From positions 9,310,506 through 9,374,505 of the forward strand of contig NW_004454216.1 of assembly GCF_000283155.1 (NCBI RefSeq): a DNA stretch of 64,000 nt, in the 5' to 3' direction. The stretch comes from Ceratotherium simum simum. Its lineage: Eukaryota; Chordata; Mammalia; Perissodactyla; Rhinocerotidae. A model generated the notes under the pieces. That model had not been told where the DNA came from. It worked only from the letters and a program-made list of their open reading frames with translations, and did no database searches. Shown here one piece after another: positions 35,931 to 47,500 of the stretch (positions within the stretch are counted from its first letter, which is position 1; each line of letters opens with the position of its first letter). A program made the translations under genes and the position numbers.

Positions 35931-36079
35931 CTTCTTTCCCTTTTTAATTAATAAAAGATAGGTTTTGAAAAATTGTTTCTGGAAGTCACATTTCTAATAA
36001 CTTAGAGCATTGGCAGAGACAATATCTACATAAATCACTTTATAACAATTTTCAATGCACTATCAATCTTGTACTACCC

Positions 36080-36230
36080 CAGGGAAAAGGGGTCTGACCT
36101 TGGCAATCTTTTGGTTCAGTTCTCTCATTTTATAGACAAGGAAATTGATGCAGAGAGGTTAAGGTCACACAGATATGTGGTAGCACAGTTAGGACTTGAA
36201 GCCAGGTCTCTGCCCTCAAGTCCAGAATTT
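36080..36230 (-). repeat. MIR SINE
   Basis: Antisense MIR core: TCATTTTATAGACAAGGAAA, CAGAGAGGTTAAGGTCACAC and TTGAAGCCAGGTCTCTG. Confidence 0.85.
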
Positions 36231-36234
36231 CCCC

Positions 36235-36770
36235 CTGTGACCACGTTTATACTACTGTGGCTAGGCAGAAGAAGAGCATGGGGTCAGGGTGCCCATGAAG
36301 TCTGAAGGTTCAGGGATGTTGCAAGTTTTCTGTCAGCTCATTGGTTTGAGCAAGTGGCTGAACCTGGCATGTACTCAAATCACAACAGAAAAAGGAGCAC
36401 TCAATCTGACCAAAAAATAAATGCTTCCAGGAATTTATAGAGAGGCAGAGAGCTAACCTTGAAGCCAACCTAGATCTGGCCTCATACACTTATCCCCACA
36501 GCCCACAGTGGTCTGATTGACTGTGTCCTAAATAGCCCTACCCGATGTTGGTAAATGAGTCTAGACATGACGGATGGGATCAAAATAGACTTGGGGGACT
36601 TCCAAGTTTAGCATATACCATCTTTCCCCAGGCGTATCTTCTTCAGATTGGGCTCACAGCCGAATCTTTAAAAGCAGATCATGTCATATGGCACACTTCA
36701 GGGAATCCTCACCCTGCCCCATTGATGGGTTGTACGGGATTTTGGTTGAGGCCACTTGGGGAGAACCTTT
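36235..36770. other. Unassigned intergenic sequence
   Basis: No gene seen. The open frame at 36545-36772 is unsupported. Confidence 0.5.
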
Positions 36771-36774
36771 AGAG

Positions 36775-36940
36775 CAATGGTTTTCAGAGGCCAGTCTGAA
36801 GACTCGTGCCGGCTATCCGGCTGTACCGCTAGGGAATCCTCTGGAGAGAAAGCTTTAAGAAATAGAGATCCCCAGGCCCCTCCCCTGGAGATCCTCTTTC
36901 AGTCAGTCTGTGGTGGGGCTTGGACAACTCTTTTCCAAAA
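36775..36940 (+). mobile_element. MER5A-like hAT-Charlie remnant
   Basis: Starts CAATGGTTTTCAGAGG, a diverged MER5 terminal repeat. Internal blocks include AATAGAGATCCCCAGGCCCC and CAGTCAGTCTGTGGTGGGG. The right terminal repeat is degraded. Confidence 0.75.
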
Positions 36941-37177
36941 GTGCTTTATATTCTTTGATATGTAACCATCACACTAACTCAGGGTGGGGTGGCTGTGGGC
37001 AGATAGCAGAGACTTGTATAAAGAGCAGGTGTGAGGGCTTCTAAGCCAGTGCCTCCCCTCGTGGCAAAGCTGTGCTGATGTGAAAGATGATGGCTTAGTG
37101 TCCTCACCTCACTCCACTCTGCCATAAGCTACTCCTCCCTCCACAGTCAAACTTAATTGCCCACCCACCAGAATTTA

Positions 37178-37209
<32 letters not shown>

Positions 37210-37411
37210 TTTTATTTTTTTTTTATTTTTTGCCCCCAAAGCCCCAGTAGATAGTTGTATGTCACAGCTGCACACCCTTCTAGTTGCTGTATGTGGGACT
37301 TGGCCTCAGGATGGACAGAGAAGTGGTGCCTCGATGCGCACCCGGGATCCGAACCCGGGCCGCCAGCATCGCAGCGCACGCACTTAACCACCAAGCCACA
37401 GGGCCGGCCCC
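37178..37411 (-). mobile_element. ERE-type SINE, young copy, minus strand
   Basis: Reverse complement of a full SINE: a T-run tail, then GCCCCAGTAGATAGTTGTAT, GCACACCCTTCTAGTTGCTG, GGGATCCGAACCCGGGCC (B box reversed), CACTTAACCACCAAGCCAC and GGGCCGGCCC (head reversed). The 10-bp duplication CCAGAATTTA flanks it (37168-37177 and 37412-37421). GC-rich CpG sites in the head survive, which suggests a recent insertion. Confidence 0.95.
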
Positions 37412-37479
37412 CCAGAATTTAAATATACACCTTGAATACATCTCTACTCAGTATTTCACACTGTCTTGTGGGGGTACCT

Positions 37480-37610
37480 GTCTGCTCCCTTAGTAGGCAA
37501 TGAGCTCCTTGAGTTGAGAATGAAGATAATGCGTATCTGTCGGTGACCTCTGTACTTAGCACCGGGCCTGGCACATGGAGGTAACAAACATTGAAAACAT
37601 GAATTAAATA
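37480..37610 (+). mobile_element. L2 LINE 3' terminal scrap
   Basis: GCAATGAGCTCCTTGAG and TTAGCACCGGGCCTGGCACA, followed by AACAAACATTGAAAAC, the L2 3' end. Confidence 0.7.
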
Positions 37611-37614
37611 CAGC

Positions 37615-40260
37615 CTCCTTGCTATCAGGACATAGTATCATCTCTGCTTTGGCTTTAGGAGAAAAGGGCATTGACATGTTTGGGGAAAACCTCATGCCAC
37701 TTAGAATTCTGAGATTTATTTTTCCAGGGAACTGGTAGACTCAATCCTTGAGCTCAATTTCCATGAGACAAATCCTAACCTGATGAGTGATGTAAACACC
37801 CACAGTGCCACTTCAGGAGATGAGCCATGTGGCCCCTGGGCCCTCCACATGGCTTCCATGATTCTCACGGTGATTCAGCTGGTGGCCGTTAAACAAACAC
37901 AGATGCTGATCTGGGAAGCAAGATGAAGTTAAAAGCTGGTGAGCCCACAAGTCTACAATAAATCAGATCTTAAATCAACTGGGATACTCTGGGAAGCGTG
38001 AAGTCTTCTGAAGCAGATTCATCTTCAGCTGCTCTGAATTAATTTGAGGATTTATAAAACTGGAATGTAGGAATGAGAAAACAATGAAAGTGTCAGCTTA
38101 TGCTGGCACCCAAAGAATTCAAGTGCATGAGCAAGAGTTACTTGCCATGATCCCAGAGATAATTCTGCTTTTTATTGAAAGTGAAGATAGTGGGGTCGCA
38201 GTTGAGCCTAAGGTCTGTTTCTTTTTGGCTGTGGCTCAGGCAGGTCTGGACAACTCTGGCTGGCTACCTGGATCTACCAGAAGTTCATGGGACTAAGAGC
38301 AGTCTTGGTGAGATTTATCTCAGGGGAGGAGAAAGACAGTATAGCTTGGCTTTGTAGTGAAGCCTCAGCCTCAAGAGACGTAGGGAATTCTGCGTACATC
38401 TTGGTGTCTTTCATTCATATTTGTCTCCTGACCTAGTCCCTGTGAACTCATGTCTTAGTCTGTGGAGGAGAGAGGAATAGGGTGGCGACAGGGAGGTGTG
38501 CAGTACGTAACTACAGAAATAACTGCATAGTGTATATATAAAGCTGCACCCAGTCCTGGATGAAATGTAAGACGTTACTTTTTTATTTTTCGAGCATTAC
38601 GTGAGTAGAGAAACTTAGCCCACAGGTATTCAAATGAAAACTTCCTGTCCTCTCCAAATTCTTGAGCATCCCCAGATTCCTGGAAATCTCTCATCTTGCA
38701 TCCTAACAGAATTCTCCCATTTACACAGTCTTGTCCTCATCATCCTGGTCCCTCAGCCTCCCCTCTCCTCAGCGCAGAGCATTCGCCATATGCATCTGAC
38801 GTGGCATGTTCCTCTACCGTATGCCCCAACCCCCCAAACCTGGGGATGTGCTCCTTTTTCCTTGATTGCTTTTCTCAAACAATCGAAAAAACCTAGATTC
38901 TGTCCTTCATCTCCTCCGAGAGGAGGGAGAAAAGACGCTAAATGGGAAAAAAAAGGAAGGGAAAAAGCTGTGAACATCTTTATGTTAATTTTATCTCATC
39001 ACAGCTGTTTCAATAAAAACTCTGTAGAGCTTGAGACCCAAACAGCCCGTTTTTGATATCTCACTAAAGGGAAGAACACAAGGTGGAGAGAAGGGATCTT
39101 TACAGTTCTCCACAGAGCTCCATACAGCTTTGGCCAGGGTTCCCTGAGGGTTCCTATGCAAGAGCAGCCCCAATCCAGGTGATCGTAGCCAGAGTAAGTG
39201 GTGGCGGTGTGTTGAGACAATAGGGGCATATTGTGGCAGCAGCACCTGACAGCACTTTTTGAAAGAAGCAGTACCAGAGAGAGGCAGCGGGCACGCCAGG
39301 GGCAGCATCAGTGCCCTGTGGGGGTGATGGGGACACCCACGAAAGCAGCAGTGCACTGTGAGAGAGGGAATCACTGTGGGCTCTGCCAGTTTGTGCAGGG
39401 CACCTTCACACAGGCTCACGTGCACTGCAGGCTTTGGCAGCAGGCCTCCCTGTGTGAGTCTGGAGCAGAAGAACAAGCAAAGGACACGTGCCTTTTGGTC
39501 ACTAAAGGAATTAGTTGAAGCACGTGTAGGATACCACTTAAGAGCTGGGGATTGGTGTGGGAGCTGGTGAGGCTATAATATAAGATGGCAGTAAGAGCCA
39601 GTGAAATCAGATTGTTAATGTCACTGTAATTCTCTTGTTTTATGCTCTTCTAGAGAGTGACACAAGACTAGGCATGAGGATGTAAGCTTGAAGACACACA
39701 GATTACTTATGGCAAAAAGTGGCATCAGTATGTAATTCAACCTTACATACTGATATCCAGGTTTTCATAGCAAAATCCAAGCAAGAATTTCCTCTTTTTT
39801 AATATGAATTATTTTTTGAAGTCCTCAGGAATCTGTGATCAGAAGCCCTATATTATGTGTATGTCCACTATCTCGTTCAGCGTTCTCTTAAATGTAGGAT
39901 CTAGTAGATACACCCTCCATATAGATCCTTAAAGACATGATTCTAGTCTTAAGACTGAGTGCTTGGGAATTAGATGGGTTTATTACAGTATTTGTGCTGT
40001 AAAAATATAATCAAGAATAGGCTTCTGGTATTAACCTACACTTCCTTAGCTAAAGATGGATGGAAGGATAGATAAATGGATGGATAGATGGATGGAAGGA
40101 AGGATGGAAAGATGTAAGAATGGGGACTAATTTGTTTTAACACTCCATAGGAGCTTGAAAGTAGCTAACCACATTATAGAGTTTAGTTAGCCACTGGAAA
40201 GATGTTTCCTCACTTTTCATTCTTTAAGCATTACTGACATTATTGGACAAAAATAAAAGA
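37615..40260. other. Unassigned intergenic sequence
   Basis: No gene or nameable repeat beyond a degenerate GGAT-rich run at 40056-40118. 38990-39520 is comparatively GC-rich, with overlapping open frames on both strands, but no domain or splice structure is apparent. Confidence 0.5.
40056..40118. repeat. Imperfect (GGAT)n simple repeat
   Basis: Repeated GGAT/GGAA tetramers with interruptions (GATGGATGGAAGGATAGATA at the left). Confidence 0.85.
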
Positions 40261-40264
40261 ATAT

Positions 40265-40420
40265 TGGACTAGAAATCAATGGATCTATGTTTGTAAATTA
40301 CCACGAGCCCTCAGACACGTCTCTTCACTTCTTTCGAACCCAATTTTCTCACCCATTTAACAACGAGTTGGATTAAATTTTCACTTAAATCCCTTTTAAC
40401 TCTAAATTTCTGTGATTCTG
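40265..40420 (+). repeat. MIR SINE
   Basis: Plus-strand MIR-like: CAGACACGTCTCTTCACTTC and CCCAATTTTCTCACCCATTT. Diverged. Confidence 0.65.
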
Positions 40421-40451
40421 CTTTTCCTTTGTTGTTCTAAATTGGGTAGAC

Positions 40452-40652
40452 CAATGGTTTTCCAATTTTTTAAACCTGTGGTGTCCTTAATCCATGTGGT
40501 ATATGGATTCACTTCAACATACAAAACAAATAAAGGCGGAAGTTCTGTGGATGAATTGTGGGTGGGAGGTAGATTCTCAATTCCTTGGTATTCTCTTCAT
40601 TCCTCCTGCTGGCCCCTCGAGTGTTCCACAGATACCAATTTATAAACCACTG
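40452..40652. mobile_element. hAT-Charlie (MER5-like) nonautonomous element
   Basis: A 201-bp segment bounded by inverted repeats: CAATGGTTTTCCAA at the left and TTATAAACCACTG at the right. The 8-bp flanks no longer match, as expected for an old insertion. Confidence 0.7.
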
Positions 40653-40654
40653 TA

Positions 40655-42500
40655 CTAGGGAAGTGGTCACTAAAGCATGGAAACCAACTAGGTGCATTTA
40701 AAATGATGAATTAAAAGCCAAATCTTGAATGCACTACAAGATTCTGCCAGTAGTTCTGGTTAATCAAGGAGTCAGCTAGGAAGAACATCAGTTTCAGAGA
40801 GAGGCCCTGTAGGCGAGGGAACTGAGTCCATAAAATACCAATTTTCTTTCCTCTATGATTTCAAGGCCAAATTCTGTAAAAGTTTTATGTCAACTTCACA
40901 CTCCTTGAAAAATGAAAACCCAAAGAGGGGAGCATCCCTGGAGGAGTTTTGGGCAGACAACCGTAATTCAGACTAGGGAAAGAAAAATGCATTTTAAATT
41001 TTATCAAATAGCATGATGCAATGACACATCAATAACTAGTGCCTGTGGCCACATGTTTAAACGATGGCTTGGAATTTATCCCCATTGCCCTTCTTCCTCC
41101 CTTTCAAAATAAATGGCAAATAAGGTTGAGTGAGAAATGTCATCTATGCTTTTTCCATTCAATTCAGAAATTAAAATGATGCTGATGTTTTATTTTGGTT
41201 ATCTTTTGTTAGAATTCTAACTGCAATCCATCATGCTCTCTAAAAATAATAATAATTCCATTTGACCTAGTAGAAGACAGTGAGTTTCAAATTGACTCGC
41301 TGATGGGGGTAAGTGATAGACTATGGTACTTTCCAGCTATTTTAGGTAAAGCTTGTTCTTGACATAACTCTGATGGATGGTAGTAAAACACACAATGGGC
41401 AGCAGGAAAAAGGAGGCAATGAGAAAAAGTAATCATATTTCCCCGCCTTCCTCTCATCTACCTCGCCACAAGGGAATGTTGTGTCAGAGAGACCTTCACT
41501 ATGAAATTTATAATTGTTCCTTTATTTAGCACAGCTCAAGGCTGTAACTGACTGTATCATCAGGGTCTCCACAGGAAAACTTGTTGAAATAGTCATTGAA
41601 AGTAGAGAATAAAAAACAGAAAAAGCAAAACTTTTCCAGAGTGATGTCATTTCCTGCAAATGAGAGTTACCATCCCTTTATTCCTCATCTAGCCTTAGTT
41701 TATTCCATCTCACCTTCAGCTTTGTTTAAATAGAGTAAGACTGTATCAACTTAGATTTTAGGCATAAATTTCTCCTTAGTGAAAAATAAAAATCAAAGAT
41801 TTCTCTGTATAATTTTTCACAATATTTTTTCCTTCTATTTATTTATCCAAACATTAAGAATTTATGGGGTTCCTGTATGCTAAGCACTATTAAGTGGTGA
41901 AGAGAAAAAAGTGAGTGAGACGTGGTTCCTCCCCTCAAGAAACTCATGGTTTGATGTTTCTGCATTGAAATCATTGCCTGGGTGCAGACAAAGAAGTCTC
42001 TAAACAAAATGTGTTGTTCTTAACAAGGAGCTTAAAGTAAAACCAAACTAAGCTGGGACGACTAGCAGGAATACAGGGAGAAAAGATCAGCTAATTCTTA
42101 TTATTCTATTATAGCTCAGTACTTATCATTATATCCTCTCATTCTCTCTATCTCATCTAAATTGGAGGCGCAATGCTATTGTGCCAGGCTATAGCCTCCC
42201 GTCTAATACTAATAGTAGACATGAGCAGAACCTGGAGTAGAAGCAGCTCACTGGTCCTTCCTCTCTGAACCTAATCGTATGTGAGACGTAAATCTGAAAT
42301 TTGAAAGGAAAACCAATTCTAAAAGGCAAACAGCTCTTTCAAGTCCCTTGCAAATTTCTCTATCCCATTTTTACATAAGACTATGTAGTGGGAATCATTT
42401 TTACATCTATCTAATTAATTTAATCCTGTCAATGTCACTGTGAGGGAGGCATTATTAATATTGAGATTCAAACAATTGGGTAATTTAAGAAAATAATTTT
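40655..42500. other. Intergenic sequence with an L2 scrap
   Basis: No gene. A minus-strand L2 3'-end scrap is likely at 41835-41960 (TTTATCCAAACATTAAGAAT; CTGTATGCTAAGCACTATTA). The rest is unassigned. Confidence 0.5.
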
Positions 42501-42502
42501 TA

Positions 42503-42668
42503 GGGCCGGCCCCGTGGCTTAGCGGTTAAGTGCTCGCGCTCCGCTGCTGGCGGCCCGGGTTCGGATCCCGGGCGAGCACCAACGCACCGCTTCTCCGGCC
42601 ATGCTGAGGCCGCGTCCCACATACAGCAACTAGAATGGATGTGCAACTACGACATACAACTATCTACT
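42503..42668 (+). mobile_element. ERE-type SINE, young copy, cut by assembly gap
   Basis: Near-consensus head GGGCCGGCCCCGTGGCTTAG with A box (GTGGCTTAGCGG) and B box (GGTTCGGATCC, 42558-42568), then CCACATACAGCAACTAGAAT and CGACATACAACTATCTACT. The N run begins directly after. By comparison with the copy at 7743, only the last third, with the A tail, is missing. Confidence 0.95.
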
Positions 42669-42768
42669 NNNNNNNNNNNNNNNNNNNNNNNNNNNNNNNN
42701 NNNNNNNNNNNNNNNNNNNNNNNNNNNNNNNNNNNNNNNNNNNNNNNNNNNNNNNNNNNNNNNNNNNN
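42669..42768. other. Assembly gap, 100 N
   Basis: Exactly 100 N, a conventional placeholder for a gap of unknown size. It falls in the purine-rich 3' part of the ERE copy. Confidence 0.99.
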
Positions 42769-42774
42769 TTTTTA

Positions 42775-44540
42775 ACTCTGAAAAAATCACTTTTTATTTT
42801 GAATAGTGCTTTTAACTTCATTTTATTGTGGAAAGAAAACTGAATGTGAAATCTACCCTCTTAGCAAAGTTTTAACTGTATAATACAGTGTAGTTGACTC
42901 TAGGTACAATGAAGTACAGCAGATCTCTAGAATTTATTCATCTTGCTTAATTGAAGCTTCATGCCCACTGATTAGTAATTCCCCTTTTTCCCTCTCCCTC
43001 CAGCCCTTGGAAACTGCCATTCTACTCTTTGCTTCTATGAATTTGACCATTTTTGGTGCAGAATAAGTGGAATCATGCAGTATTTATCTTCCTGTGACTG
43101 GCTTATTTCACTTAGCATAATGTCCTCAAGATTCATCCGTGTTGTCACATATTGCAGAATCTCCTTCATTTTTAAAGCTGAATAACATGCTATTGTATGT
43201 ATGAACCACATTTTTATCCATTCATCTATCAATGGATATTTAGGTTGTTTCCACATATTGGCTATTATGACTAGTGCTGCAATGAACACGGAAGTACTAA
43301 TATCTCTTTCAGATCCTGATTTCAATTCCTTTGGATAAATGCCCAGAAGTAGGAATGCTAGATCATACGGTAGTTGTTTTTTATTTTATTTTTTGAGGAA
43401 CCTCCACACTGGTTTCCATAGCAGCTGCATCATTTTGCATTCCCACCAACAGTGCACAAGTGGTCCCTTTTCTCCACACCCTCACCAACACTTGTTATCT
43501 GTTGTCTTTTTGAAGATGTGAGGTGATATTTCATTGTAGTTTTGGTTTGCATTTCCCTATAATAAGTGACATTAAATATTTTTTCATATGCCTGTTCGGT
43601 ATTTGTACGTCTTCTTTGGAAACATGTCTATGCAAATCTTTAGCCTTTTTTTTTTTTTTTTTTGCTGAGGAAGATTGGCCCTGGGCTAATATCTGTGCCC
43701 ATCTTCCTCTGCTTTATATGGGATGCTGCCACAGCACGGCTTGATAAGCAGTGCGTAGGTCCACGCCTGGGATCCAAATCCACGAACCCTGAGCCATGGA
43801 AGCGGAGCACGTGAACTTAACCACTACGCCCCTAGGCTGGCCCAATTTAGCCCATTTTTTAATCACGTTATTAGTTTTTTTGCTATTGAGTTGTAGGAGT
43901 TCCTTACATATTTTGGAGATTGTCTCCATACATGGTTTGCAAATATTTTCTCTCATTCCTTAGCTTGCCTTTTCACTCTCCTGATTGTTTCCTTCGCTGT
44001 GCAGGAAATTTTTAGTTTGTTGTAGTCCCACTTGTTTATTTTTGCTTTTGTTGCCTATACTTTTGGTGTCATATATGAGAAATCATTACCAAGACCAATG
44101 TCAAGAAGCTTTCCCCTTCTGTTTCCTTCCAGGAGTTTTATGGTTTCAGATCTAACGTTCAAGTTAGACTCTTAAAATTTACTCTGTTTCAAAACCTATT
44201 TCCCCCACATCATTTCTTATTTTATACGTATGTGCTCTCATCTCTTTTTCTGGGTTAGATTAGCTAGTGGATTGTCTATTTTGTTAATTTTCCCCATGAA
44301 TGAGCATTTTGATTTATTCGTTTTACCATTTTTCTGCTTCCTATTTCATTGATTTCTACTTCTATATTGTAAAATTTTTTCCCTTTTGCTTTTTTCCCCT
44401 CCTTTTCTGAGTTGAGAACTTAAATCATTTATTTTCGGTTTTTAATTTTTGTTTATCTAAGTATCATAAGTGTGTAGAGCTATGCATTTTCCTCTGATCT
44501 CTGCTTTAATTGTATCTCAGAAATTTCTTAGGAAGAGTTC
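42775..44540 (-). mobile_element. L1 (older L1M type), minus strand: 3' UTR and ORF2
   Basis: Reverse-complement L1. The 3' UTR lies at 42780-43030. The ORF2 C-terminus follows: a minus-strand frame at 43325-43035 includes FIAALVIIANMWKQPKYP and IMLSEISQ. The rest of ORF2 continues with frameshifts past 44100. An ERE at 43646-43843 splits it. Confidence 0.87.
43646..43843 (-). mobile_element. ERE-type SINE nested in an L1, minus strand
   Basis: T-run, then GCTGAGGAAGATTGGCCCTG, ATCTGTGCCCATCTTCCTCT, TATATGGGATGCTGCCACAG and CACTACGCCCCTAGGCTGGC (head reversed). Flanks AAATCTTTAGCC and AATTTAGCCC represent the duplicated L1 target, slightly decayed. Confidence 0.94.
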
Positions 44541-44559
44541 ATGAATAGAGTATTTACTG

Positions 44560-47500
44560 AGTTTTTCTCTGTATCAAGCTATTTTTTTTACAGGATACTT
44601 AAAAGATAGCTTGTCTACATACAAAATTCTTGGCTCACATTTTCTTTTTTTGAGTTTCTTAAAATTGTTTTTCCATTGTTTTTTTTGCTTTATGATCTTA
44701 TTTCCTTTCAAGTGACTTGGCCTTTTTACATGGATGCCCAGAAGATTGCTTCTATATATTTAATGTCTAATAGATTTATTAGTACATCTTTCAGTCAACC
44801 ATTCTGGGTCATTTTTCTCATATACACAGTGGGTCCTTTCAATTCATAGATCCATATTTTGTTTGATTTGCACAAATTTTTCTTGAACTGCAGTTTAAAT
44901 ATTAGTTCTCTTGTCACTCATTCTGTTTCTCTTTTTCAAAAATCTGGTTATTCATATGTCTAATCTTCTTGCATATTTTCTATATTACTTTATGATACTT
45001 TTTATCTTTTAATATGTTTCCATTTTCTTGAAATTTTTCACTTATTTTCTTAATTCCCCTTGTATTTTCAGGGAAATCCATTTTTTCTCAAGGTCTTTGA
45101 AATTACTCTTCCTATATAATATGATTTTGCCTTTTTCTTCAATTTCTCTCCTAGATTTTATTTATTCCTCATCATATCTTACTTTATTTGTTCACTGAAT
45201 TCTGCTTTTCCGATTTAATTTTTTTTCTTCCTGTAAACGCTTGTTTAAAGATATTTAATTCAGGGTGAGGAATTGTGTTATAGATCTCTTCTGCTTTGTA
45301 ATTAGCTTTTTTGGAAAAATTTTTCATCAGTAGAAATGTTTCTGTTTTTATTATTTTTTCCTTGTAGCACTTTTGTATGGATACTGTCAGACAGTTTTGC
45401 TCATTCTGACATGTCTTATTTTTTTCTGACCAGCCATAACATGAAAGGGTGAAGGGTTTGAAGGGTTTACTAGGTTTCTTGCTTCAAAAGGGATTTCTTC
45501 TGTTGGTATAGCGATGCAAAAGTTTTTAAATTAATGACACATTTTTGGGGTAGAGGATGGGCTGATGTGTTTTCAAATTTGGGGATCCTCTTATTTCTGT
45601 AGGAGTCAATTTCCATCTCTGGCTTCCTTCTTTCTCTCCATCTCCAAACCTCCGAGAAATGCCTTTCCTTTCCAAGTTGCCTGCTCACCCTTAGAAATTA
45701 CATCTTACCAAGGTTGCCAGAATTATCCTTCACCCTTTATGGTATTCCTTCTTGTTCCCCAGTGGCTGTGCTCTGATCCATCTGGCCTCAGACCTGTACG
45801 AAGTATTTCAGGATGGGTTTTCTTTTTTATGGGCAGTGATTTATCTGTGTTCTACCATGTTGGTTTCTCATTTATATTGTTTTTCCATGTACTCTCTATT
45901 ATGGCATGGCTCTAGAGATGGCTTTGGAATATTTTGCAATATTTATTCCCCATGTACACATATAATTTGATGCATTAAATACTGTCTTCTAGTTTTACTG
46001 TAAGAATGAGTGGTGGGTGGTTTTATTTACTCTTCGTGTGGATCTGTCTGTTTTTTGACAATGTCCGGAGAGATTTGGATTAAGAAACTGCAACTGACCT
46101 ATAGGACCCCAAAAGTCTATAATTGTATCCTTGATTTCCTCTTCGATCCAGTGGTTTTATAGATTATTTTCTTCCATTTCCAGTTGTAGGAAGTATTTTT
46201 TTCTTTATTTAAATTTTTATTTATTGCCATAAGATGTTTATTAAGTAAATTTGCAGATGAAAATTTGGCATCAAACTTACATTATATATGTAATTGATTT
46301 CAGTGTTAATGATAATCTTCTCATACCTTTATTTTCCACATTCTTTAATTCTTTATTTCATTTACTTCAGTTAGTTAAAATATCTTGAAATTTTACTCAG
46401 GCACAGTAGTTAGGTGGTATGTTTTCTGAGCCACTGAATCTCTAAAAGATTGTTTTTCTGTTGCCTTCACACCTAAATGACCACATTTTCTGACTCAAAT
46501 TCTTGGGTTACAACATTTTCCACTGTTTTGTGGTTGGCTGGTGTTCGGTGTCAAAGAAGTTTAACGTTCGTCTGTTTCTTTTCCTTTATAAATAACTCTT
46601 GTTTTGTTTTCATTTTGTTGCCTGGGGTTTAGGTATCAATGTTATACTCACTTTGTAAAAAGAATTTAGTAGATTTCCTTTTTATTCTATCTTAGAGAAC
46701 ATTTTAAACAGCATTGAAGTTATCCTTTCCTTAGAGCTTGAGTAGAATTCCTTGTGATACCATCTGGGGACTAATGTATTTTTTTAAGATTAGCTGTTTG
46801 ACATCTTTCTGTGTTTTCTCCATGATAATTGATCTGTTTAGATTTTCTCTTTTTTAGGTCAATGTTGAGTATTTATGATTTCCTAGAAAATCAACCATTT
46901 CATCCAAGTCCTAAAATATATTCTCTTTAAGCTGATAAAATCATCCTTGTAGTTACTATAATTATTTTATGAATTTGTACGACCCTCATTTTTCTTAACT
47001 TGGTTTTCTATCAATTTATATATTTTATTACTATGGTTTTCATTATTATCAATGAATCTGCTCTTAGATTTAGTTGTTCTACCAATTTCTGTTTTCTAAC
47101 TCATTCATTCCTAATCATTTCCTTAGAGTTATTAGTATTATTTTTTGCAATTCCTTTTTCTGAATTATTGATTAGATTCTTAATTTCTATATTGTCTGGG
47201 CTTACATGCTCTATATTTTGTTCTCTAATCACTATCCCCATGTTTGCATTAGTTTCAGATTTATAGCTAACTGAATCAAATGCTCACTGCCAGACGTTTT
47301 TCTGCAAGGTCTGTATTTATATCTTGGTTGGTTCGCGTTTTCTTTGTGTCTTCAACGGTCTTCAGGACAGGCTCAAGGGATCTTACACTTGGCATGTTTC
47401 AAACTATTTATGTTACCCTTATATCTTAATGATGTACTAGCTAGGTATAAATCCTTGGGTCACACTCTCTTACTCTGAGGATTTTATAACGCTTTTAGAT

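Noticed and set aside
38991..39518. 161-codon minus-strand frame and overlapping plus-strand frames
   Set aside because: Open on both strands at once, no domain, no splice or promoter context; composition effect.
42558..42568. tRNA gene, from the A and B boxes
   Set aside because: The boxes belong to the tRNA-derived head of an ERE SINE; no full cloverleaf is present.
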